From assembly GCF_025833875.1 (NCBI RefSeq), contig NZ_JAOYOD010000001.1:3906001-3970000 (forward strand): a stretch of 64,000 nucleotides of DNA. The letters are read 5' to 3'. This document shows positions 58,509 to 64,000 of this stretch, in pieces (the stretch's first letter is position 1; the number at the start of each line of letters is the position of its first letter). The DNA is from Reichenbachiella ulvae (lineage in GTDB: Bacteria > Bacteroidota > Bacteroidia > Cytophagales > Cyclobacteriaceae). The translations under genes were made by a program, and so were the position numbers. The notes under the pieces are model-generated. The model made no database searches, had not been told where the DNA came from, and saw nothing but the letters and a program-made list of their open reading frames with translations.

Positions 58509-59966
58509 TTAAACTTTTTTCCAAAAATATGGGGTGAATAAAATCAGTACTGTAAATAGCTCTAGCCTACCCAAAAGCATAAGGATAGACAAAACCCACT
58601 TGGCTAATACGGGGATTTCTCCAAAATGATCTACCGGTCCAACATTTCCTAAACCAGGACCAATGTTACCCAGACAGGTGGCCACTGCACTGATGGAGGT
58701 CATAAAATCTACTCCAATGAATGATACCAAAATCGACCCGAATGCGAAAATGGATATATAGATCATGATAAAGGCCAGGATGTTAAAAGTGATGTCCTTA
58801 TGTACCGCCTTTCCATTGAACCTTACTGGCAAAATCGCTGAAGGGTGCAATTGTCTTTTGAGCTCTAGTATACTGTTTTTCACCAGTATAAGATGACGTA
58901 CGATTTTAACACCTCCTGCAGTACTACCTGCGCTAGCTCCCACGAACATCAATACAAACAAAAGTAAGACTACTTCATAAGGCCACTGGGTATAATCTGC
59001 CGTGACATATCCGGTAGTGGTGATGACGGAGACTACCTGAAACAAAGCCTGACGAATAGAAAGCTCTAGTCCCTGACCTTGTGTTTGATAAACACCAATG
59101 CTTATCAAGGTCATTACCAAAAACGTAATGATTAGATAGAATCTGAATTCTTCATTTTTGAGGACGGTCTTGAACTGACCATGCAAAGCAAAATAGGTCA
59201 CTGTAAAATTGGTGCCTGCCAAAAACATAAAGAAAATGATCACATACTGAATGAAAGGCGATTGGTAATAGGCAATACTGGCATTCTTAGTAGAAAATCC
59301 CCCAGTTGCCATTGTAGTCAAAGCATGGTTGATGGCATCATAAAAGGTCATACCACCTGCCCACAACAATATCATCTCCACTAGGGTCAAAGCCACATAG
59401 ATGAACCAGAGCCGTTTGGCCGTTTCGGTAATTCTCGGTTTCAGTTTGTCTGGTGAGATACCTGGAGCCTCTGCCACGAACAGCTGCATACCTCCAATAC
59501 CCAACAGTGGCAAGATCGCCACCGCCAGCACAATGATTCCCATACCCCCGATCCACTGCGTCAGACTCCTCCAAAAAAGAATTCCTTTATCAAGGCCCTC
59601 AATATCTGTCAATATGGTCGCGCCCGTAGTAGTAAAACCTGATATGGTCTCAAAAAAAGCGTCCGTAAAATCGGGAATCGAACCACTAAGAATATAAGGC
59701 AAGGTCCCAAATAAAGACATGGACAACCAACCGAGCGTTACGATGAGATACCCATCCTTTTTTTTCAGATCCTTAGAACGATTCTTTTGGGTAAGGGCAA
59801 ATATCATGTAACCAATGATCATGGCCGAAGCGCCTGATATCAGCAAGGCATTCAAATCTTTGCCTCCAAAATAAAGGCTGAAAGGAACGCAAGTCATCAT
59901 AAAGGCTCCATTCAATAGAATCAGGAGACCCAAAATGTTTAAAATGACTTTGTAATTGAATCTCAT
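58509..59966 (-). CDS. trkH: TrkH/KtrB-type potassium uptake channel subunit
   Basis: A 485-residue inner-membrane K+ transporter with repeated M1-P-M2 units. Filter-like segments are SGFTTTGATIL near residue 110, TMATGGFSTKN near 226, and a third near VVSVITTTGYVTADY near 330. The ATG at 59964-59966 overlaps the trkA stop as ATGA, so it is preferred over an upstream start at 59996. It works with the TrkA protein encoded just upstream. Confidence 0.92.
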   Translation of the reverse strand: MRFNYKVILNILGLLILLNGAFMMTCVPFSLYFGGKDLNALLISGASAMIIGYMIFALTQKNRSKDLKKKDGYLIVTLGWLSMSLFGTLPYILSGSIPDFTDAFFETISGFTTTGATILTDIEGLDKGILFWRSLTQWIGGMGIIVLAVAILPLLGIGGMQLFVAEAPGISPDKLKPRITETAKRLWFIYVALTLVEMILLWAGGMTFYDAINHALTTMATGGFSTKNASIAYYQSPFIQYVIIFFMFLAGTNFTVTYFALHGQFKTVLKNEEFRFYLIITFLVMTLISIGVYQTQGQGLELSIRQALFQVVSVITTTGYVTADYTQWPYEVVLLLFVLMFVGASAGSTAGGVKIVRHLILVKNSILELKRQLHPSAILPVRFNGKAVHKDITFNILAFIMIYISIFAFGSILVSFIGVDFMTSISAVATCLGNIGPGLGNVGPVDHFGEIPVLAKWVLSILMLLGRLELFTVLILFTPYFWKKV

Positions 59967-61303
59967 TTGAAGAAGCTTTCTACCTTTCTGATGCATTCAG
60001 GTTTAGATAGCACCACAACTCGGTCTTTTGGTTCGAAAGTAAAATTACCTCTGGCAGTGATTCCTTGCCCTCTTCGGATTACCCCGCCGATAATCGCCGA
60101 ATGAGGGAAGTCCAGATTTCTCAGCTCTGCCTCCAGGATTTTTGTATCTTCTTTCACTTCGAACTCTACTATCTCCGCATCCACACCATGAATAGTAGTC
60201 ATATTGACCACTTCTCCTTTTCGGATATAGCGGAAAATAAAGCTCGCCGCAATCAATTTTTTATTGATCATGGTGTCCACTCCTATGTTCTGAGATAGGT
60301 GGATGTAGTCCATGTTCTCGACCAGGGAAATAGTCTTGGGCACACCGTGGTTTTTGGCTACCAGAGAAGAAATCATATTGGTTTCGGAGTTTCCCGTCAC
60401 AGCGATGAATGCGTCCATATCGTCGATTCCTTCTTCCTTCAGCAATTCCACATCTCGACCATCGCCATTGATGATCATGGTGTTAGGCAAAGAATCGGCC
60501 AGGTCGAAACATTTGTCACGATCTTGCTCGATCAGTTTGATATTGTATTTTTTGCTCAGCTGTCTGGCAGCCTGGATGCCAATCTTACTTCCACCCAGAA
60601 TCATGATATTCTTGATGGATTCGCGCTGCTTACCAGCCAAGTCCAATACTCTGTCTACCCCATTGGGCTGACAGATGAAGTAGGCGTGATCGTTGAGTTC
60701 AAACTTGTTGTCACCGTGAGGAATGATCGTCTCCTCCCCTCTAAGAATGGCAACTGTAATAAATGAATAATCGGGATTGAGATAAGCCGTTTCTACAAGA
60801 GTTTTATCCTTTAGTTCCGACTCCTCATCTATAGAAATCCCAACCAGCGATAGCACCCCTTTTTCGAAATCAAAAGTATCCGTCAATGCATTTTCCTTCA
60901 GCAACCTTTTGATCTCCTTGGCTGCAAGCGATTCAGGTGAAATCACTTCATCGATACCCACAGATTTCAAATCCAAAATATCCTTTCTTTGGATATACTC
61001 AGTATTGCTGACTCTGGCGATCGTTTTCTTCGCTCCTAAACTCTTGCCAATAATAGAAGTGGAGATATTGGTGGTCTCGGATTCAGTCACTGCGATCAGC
61101 AGGTCTGCCTTAGACACCTCTGCCTCCTCCAGTATTTTGTAAGAGGTGGAATTGCCCTTGGTCGTATGTACGTCCAGGTGATTGGAGATATACTGGAGCC
61201 TATCGTCATCCATGTCTATGATGTTGATGTCATGTGACTCAAAGGCTAAAAGTTTAGCCAAGTGAAAGCCCACATCTCCTGCTCCTGCTATGATTATCCT
61301 CAT
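59963..61303 (-). CDS. trkA: TrkA-type potassium uptake regulator
   Basis: A 446-residue cytoplasmic NAD-binding gating protein with two RCK units. The first Rossmann motif is IIIAGAGDVGFHLAKLL (3-19) and the second MILGGSKIGIQAARQL (about 233-248), each followed by a TrkA-C domain (about 140-220 and 370-446). It controls the TrkH channel with which it overlaps by four bases. Both K+ uptake and the Kir channel at 18 kb occur in the same genome region. Confidence 0.93.
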   Translation of the reverse strand: MRIIIAGAGDVGFHLAKLLAFESHDINIIDMDDDRLQYISNHLDVHTTKGNSTSYKILEEAEVSKADLLIAVTESETTNISTSIIGKSLGAKKTIARVSNTEYIQRKDILDLKSVGIDEVISPESLAAKEIKRLLKENALTDTFDFEKGVLSLVGISIDEESELKDKTLVETAYLNPDYSFITVAILRGEETIIPHGDNKFELNDHAYFICQPNGVDRVLDLAGKQRESIKNIMILGGSKIGIQAARQLSKKYNIKLIEQDRDKCFDLADSLPNTMIINGDGRDVELLKEEGIDDMDAFIAVTGNSETNMISSLVAKNHGVPKTISLVENMDYIHLSQNIGVDTMINKKLIAASFIFRYIRKGEVVNMTTIHGVDAEIVEFEVKEDTKILEAELRNLDFPHSAIIGGVIRRGQGITARGNFTFEPKDRVVVLSKPECIRKVESFFK

Positions 61304-61334
61304 TGAATTCTATTGAGTATTCATTGAATCTGGA

Positions 61335-61342
61335 CAAATATA
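61335..61342 (-). promoter_or_regulatory. Bacteroidota -7 element for the trkA-trkH(-lgt) unit
   Basis: On the minus strand TATATTTG, an exact TAnnTTTG match, 32 bases before the trkA start at 61303. Confidence 0.45.
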
Positions 61343-61407
61343 AATTAATCATCCTATCCATGATACTACTTTGATGTTTAGTTAAACCCAGTGGTTAGGT
61401 TGGGCTA

Positions 61408-62079
61408 CTATTTTTTACCTCTGGTCATTTCCTTCTTACCTGGAGGGCCTTCTAATTCTTCGGCAACAAAACCTGCCGATTTAAAATCTCTTTTGAACTG
61501 CCCTTGCGCACAATAGGTCACAAATACACCGCTCTTTTTTAAGGCATTATACATTTTCTCCAGCACCTCTGGCTGCCACATTTCTGGTTGCTTGGAGGGG
61601 GCAAAAGCATCGAAATACACCAAATCAAAGGACATATCTTCCGGCTTGAATTCAAAAATGTCCGTCTCTAATTTTTGGATAGAAAAATTCTGAGAAACCT
61701 TTTCCATAGAGTTCCACTTAGCCTCATGCACACTTTTGAATAGCTTTTGATCACTTTCTGACTGAGCATAATTAAGCTGACTCCAGATTTCCTTTTCGAG
61801 AGGAAATTTCTCCAACGTCACAAAATTGACCTTGATTCCTAAATTAGCTGCTTCCACGGCTGTCAACCAGGCATTCAGTCCTGTTCCAAAACCCACTTCC
61901 AGAATGTTGACTTCCTTGAGTGCAGGCTGTTCTTTTAGCAAATGCTTCAGCCCTTTGTCTATAAAAACATAGAGGGATTCGGTGACAGCCCCATGTGTCG
62001 AATGATAGGTCTCATTCATCTCAGGCAATAGCAAAGAATGCGATCCGTCTCTGGTTTCGAATATTTCTACCTTAGGCAT
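61408..62079 (-). CDS. mnmD: tRNA wobble-uridine methyltransferase (MnmD type)
   Basis: A 223-residue S-adenosylmethionine-dependent enzyme matching the MnmC1-like domain that methylates aminomethyl-uridine at position 34 of certain tRNAs. The S-adenosylmethionine loop is ILEVGFGTGLNAWL (about 59-72). The family motif VYFDAFAPSKQPEMW is at about 153-167. It is a stand-alone methyltransferase without the fused oxidase domain of Escherichia coli MnmC. Overlaps the end of ispF by eight bases. Confidence 0.88.
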   Translation of the reverse strand: MPKVEIFETRDGSHSLLLPEMNETYHSTHGAVTESLYVFIDKGLKHLLKEQPALKEVNILEVGFGTGLNAWLTAVEAANLGIKVNFVTLEKFPLEKEIWSQLNYAQSESDQKLFKSVHEAKWNSMEKVSQNFSIQKLETDIFEFKPEDMSFDLVYFDAFAPSKQPEMWQPEVLEKMYNALKKSGVFVTYCAQGQFKRDFKSAGFVAEELEGPPGKKEMTRGKK

Positions 62080-62560
62080 TTTTGAAAATCAAAACTGTAG
62101 CATGCGCAGATACTCCTTCTTCTTTCCCCACAAACCCAAGCTTTTCAGTGGTAGTGGCCTTGATTGAAATGTCATGTTCATCCATGTTCATCACTTGCGC
62201 CAAAACCGTCTTCATCTTATCGATGTGCGGGTTGACTTTCGGCCTCTGGAGACAAACAGTGGTGTCGATATTACCAACCTCATACCCTGCATCTCGAAGC
62301 AACTTCATCACATCCTTCAGTAAAATCTTGCTATCAATCCCTTTGTACTGAGGGTCGGTATCGGCAAAATGATAACCTATATCTCTCATATTGGCCGCTC
62401 CAAGCAATGCATCGCAAATCACATGAATCAGAACATCCGCATCCGAATGTCCCACTGCGCCATGAGTATGCTCCAGCTTAATACCTCCAAGCCAAAATTC
62501 TTCTCCCTCTGCTAGTTGATGGACATCATACCCATATCCTACTCTGATGTTTGGTTTCAT
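62072..62560 (-). CDS. ispF: 2-C-methyl-D-erythritol 2,4-cyclodiphosphate synthase
   Basis: Fifth step of the non-mevalonate isoprenoid pathway. The 162-residue protein has the metal ligands Asp12 and His14 (GYDVHQL) and the GHSDADVLIHVICDALLGA segment (about 38-56), plus the C-terminal KATTTEKLGFVGKEEG region that binds the cytidine nucleotide. Length is typical. Between mazG and mnmD on the same strand. Confidence 0.95.
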   Translation of the reverse strand: MKPNIRVGYGYDVHQLAEGEEFWLGGIKLEHTHGAVGHSDADVLIHVICDALLGAANMRDIGYHFADTDPQYKGIDSKILLKDVMKLLRDAGYEVGNIDTTVCLQRPKVNPHIDKMKTVLAQVMNMDEHDISIKATTTEKLGFVGKEEGVSAHATVLIFKNA

Positions 62561-62571
62561 TACTTCAATTC

Positions 62572-63372
62572 TTATAGTTCTTTAGCTTTCTCCCAATACT
62601 GATCCATTTCCTCCAGCGTCATTTCACCCATGGTCTTGCCGTCTTTTTTACTTTCGGATTCTAAATATTGAAAGCGCTTGATAAATTTCTTATTCGTGCG
62701 CTCTAGTGCTTCCTCAGGATCAATCCCCACGAATCGCGCATAATTGACCATAGAAAAGAGTACATCTCCGAACTCATCCATGGCCTTTTCCTTTTCGTTC
62801 TGTTCTATTTCTTCTTTGAACTCAGCTAGCTCTTCCTGCACCTTGTCCCAGACCTGTGCCTGATCATCCCAGTCAAAACCTACTCCGCGGGCCTTCTCCT
62901 GGATACGCATGGCTTTGACCATAGCAGGTAGAGATTTCGGTACTCCGCCCAATACAGACTTGTTCCCTTTCTCTTTCAGTTTCAACTTTTCCCAGTTGGC
63001 TTTGACTTGCGCTTCATCTTCGGCTTTTACATCCCCATATATATGAGGATGGCGATAAATCAACTTTTCACAGATCCCATTCAACACATCTGCCACATCA
63101 AATTCACCTTTCTCCTGTGCGATCCGAGCATAGAAGACCATGTGCAGCATGATGTCACCCAATTCCTTTTTTACCTCTGGTAGGTCATTTTCTAATATCG
63201 CATCTGATAGCTCATAAGTCTCCTCTATGGTCAGGTGTCTGAGGGTCTCCAGCGTCTGTTTCTTATCCCAGGGGCAATTTTCCCTCAGCTCATCCATCAC
63301 GGTTAGCAATCGATCAAAAGCTTTGAGTTTTTCGGGTCTGTTTAGGTCTGGTTTACTCTTCGCTTCACTCAT
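62572..63372 (-). CDS. mazG: Nucleoside triphosphate pyrophosphohydrolase MazG
   Basis: Hydrolyses non-canonical (d)NTPs to monophosphates. The 266-residue protein has two MazG units. The first contains CPWDKKQTLETLRHLTIEETYEL (split at 34-56) with EExxExxD-like acidic residues (ELGDIMLHMVFYARI near 71-85). The second contains EELAEFKEEIEQ and DEFGDVLFSMVNYARF (about 200-215). Length matches the full two-domain enzyme. First gene of the mazG-ispF-mnmD unit, divergent from the small membrane protein at 63494. Confidence 0.93.
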   Translation of the reverse strand: MSEAKSKPDLNRPEKLKAFDRLLTVMDELRENCPWDKKQTLETLRHLTIEETYELSDAILENDLPEVKKELGDIMLHMVFYARIAQEKGEFDVADVLNGICEKLIYRHPHIYGDVKAEDEAQVKANWEKLKLKEKGNKSVLGGVPKSLPAMVKAMRIQEKARGVGFDWDDQAQVWDKVQEELAEFKEEIEQNEKEKAMDEFGDVLFSMVNYARFVGIDPEEALERTNKKFIKRFQYLESESKKDGKTMGEMTLEEMDQYWEKAKEL

Positions 63373-63466
63373 AATAATATGATTTGCAAGGGACTTTAGT
63401 TGACAAAATGATAAGGATCACTAATTCTTTCGTGAAAGAAGCAACAAAGCTATTGGCTTTAATGTA

Positions 63467-63474
63467 TAAATTTG
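63467..63474 (+). promoter_or_regulatory. Bacteroidota -7 element for the small cysteine-rich protein gene
   Basis: TAAATTTG matches TAnnTTTG, 19 bases before the ATG at 63494. Upstream at 63425-63440 a near-perfect palindrome (TTCTTTC, GT, GAAAGAA) may be an operator. Confidence 0.45.
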
Positions 63475-63493
63475 CAGCAAGTATTCGGAAATT

Positions 63494-63724
63494 ATGACAA
63501 CAGTACTTTTAGGAATAGGATTAGTCGGTATATTTTTCATTTTTATGAGCGTAAGACTCATCTTTTTGAAAAATGGAGAGTTTAAAGGCACATGTGCGTC
63601 GCAAAACCCCTATCTCAACAAAACGGGTGAACCATGTGGCTACTGTGGTAAAACAGTTACTCCTGGAGCCTCATGTGGCAATCCAGATAATGAAGTAGAC
63701 AAAGTATTGGGCAAATTCAACTAG
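63494..63724 (+). CDS. Small membrane protein with cysteine motif
   Basis: A 76-residue protein. One N-terminal membrane helix (about 3-24, VLLGIGLVGIFFIFMSVRLIF) is followed by a cysteine-rich tail, with Cys in KGTCASQ, then EPCGYCGK (CxxC) and GASCGN. The four cysteines could bind a metal. Small proteins of this type are common in Bacteroidota and of unknown role. No operon partner is evident. Confidence 0.7.
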   Translation: MTTVLLGIGLVGIFFIFMSVRLIFLKNGEFKGTCASQNPYLNKTGEPCGYCGKTVTPGASCGNPDNEVDKVLGKFN

Positions 63725-63789
63725 CACATATTTAGCAACCTTTTTTAACTAACCTTGGAGCTGGGAATTGTTTTCAAACAGCCAATAGC

Positions 63790-63819
63790 TTTGTGCTTTG
63801 AAAGCTTTGAATACCTTTG
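63790..63819 (+). promoter_or_regulatory. Complete Bacteroidota promoter for the glmM-like gene
   Basis: A -33 TTTG (63790-63793) and a -7 TACCTTTG (63812-63819), exact in both parts, separated by 18 bases, 25 bases before the ATG at 63845. The best-formed promoter in the window. Confidence 0.7.
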
Positions 63820-63844
63820 CGCTCCCAAAAAACTACTAGCGTAG

Positions 63845-64000
63845 ATGACATTGATTAAATCTATCTCCGGAATCCGGGGAACCATTGGAGGCAAGAAGGG
63901 AGAATCTCTCACTCCCAATGATGTAGTAAAATATGCAGCTGCTTTTGGTCAATGGGCCAAAGAAAACAGTGAATTCAGAAAGATTGTAATCGGAAGAGAC
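63845..64000 (+). CDS. glmM: Phosphohexomutase N-terminus (GlmM/phosphomannomutase-like), partial
   Basis: Only the first 52 codons are in the window. The start MTLIKSISGIRGTIGG contains the SGIRGT substrate-loop motif typical of the alpha-D-phosphohexomutase superfamily, and IVIGRD follows. It is probably phosphoglucosamine mutase (cell-wall precursor synthesis) or a phosphomannomutase. The distinction needs the missing part. Confidence 0.75.
   Translation, partial: MTLIKSISGIRGTIGGKKGESLTPNDVVKYAAAFGQWAKENSEFRKIVIGRD

Noticed and set aside
1..64000. CRISPR arrays, insertion sequences, prophage or tRNA genes
   Set aside because: I found no direct-repeat array, transposase, integrase or cloverleaf-like sequence on either strand by eye.

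Overview
The window looks like a chromosomal segment of a marine or saline-habitat member of the Bacteroidota, probably order Cytophagales. The reasons are a SusC/SusD polysaccharide-utilization locus, many lipoproteins, DUF5916 and DUF6377 proteins, TAnnTTTG-type -7 promoter elements, few Shine-Dalgarno sequences, and an NhaD-type Na+/H+ antiporter. No mobile element, CRISPR array, tRNA or rRNA gene was seen. The species assignment is inference only.

Layout. 1-7.6 kb: a truncated lipoprotein, two NAD-dependent epimerase/reductases, a DUF5916 outer-membrane protein, a pterin operon (PTPS-type synthase, folE, DinB-like) and a cysH-type sulfonucleotide reductase behind a structured leader. 7.7-18 kb: a polysaccharide-utilization locus on the minus strand (SusC, SusD, PKD lipoprotein, two tandem GH30 lipoproteins) beside a membrane-spanning DUF6377 regulator. 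18-36.9 kb: housekeeping and envelope genes (Kir-type K+ channel, purB, DUF493, PpiD-like foldase, CNNM/CorC protein, lptC, coaX, nhaD, ribH, pdhA, recF, cytochrome P450), including a 54-residue membrane protein coupled to lptC.

37-51.1 kb is the most interesting part: a nitrate/ammonium acquisition island. It holds an FNR-like regulator with iron-sulfur-type cysteines, two NarK/NRT2-type transporters (one with a periplasmic insert), an outer-membrane porin, an NrtABCD-type ABC transporter, two proteins carrying a GRQRML nitrate-sensor-like motif without a recognisable output domain, and an ammonium channel fused to a SpoIIE/PP2C-type phosphatase domain. Nearly every transcription unit is preceded by one or two TACGTA palindromes. 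Several of these fit an ACGTA-N4-TACGT arrangement, the half-site spacing expected for an FNR-family dimer. I infer a local regulon controlled by the FNR-like protein. No nitrate or nitrite reductase is present in the window.

51.2-64 kb: an FAD oxidoreductase, polysaccharide deacetylase, free-methionine sulfoxide reductase plus acetyltransferase, several lipoproteins, a hemolysin-III-type membrane protein, lgt with a large insert, a TrkA/TrkH potassium system, mnmD-ispF-mazG, and the first codons of a glmM-like phosphohexomutase running off the end. Several genes end inside terminator-like hairpins, with the stop codon in the loop.
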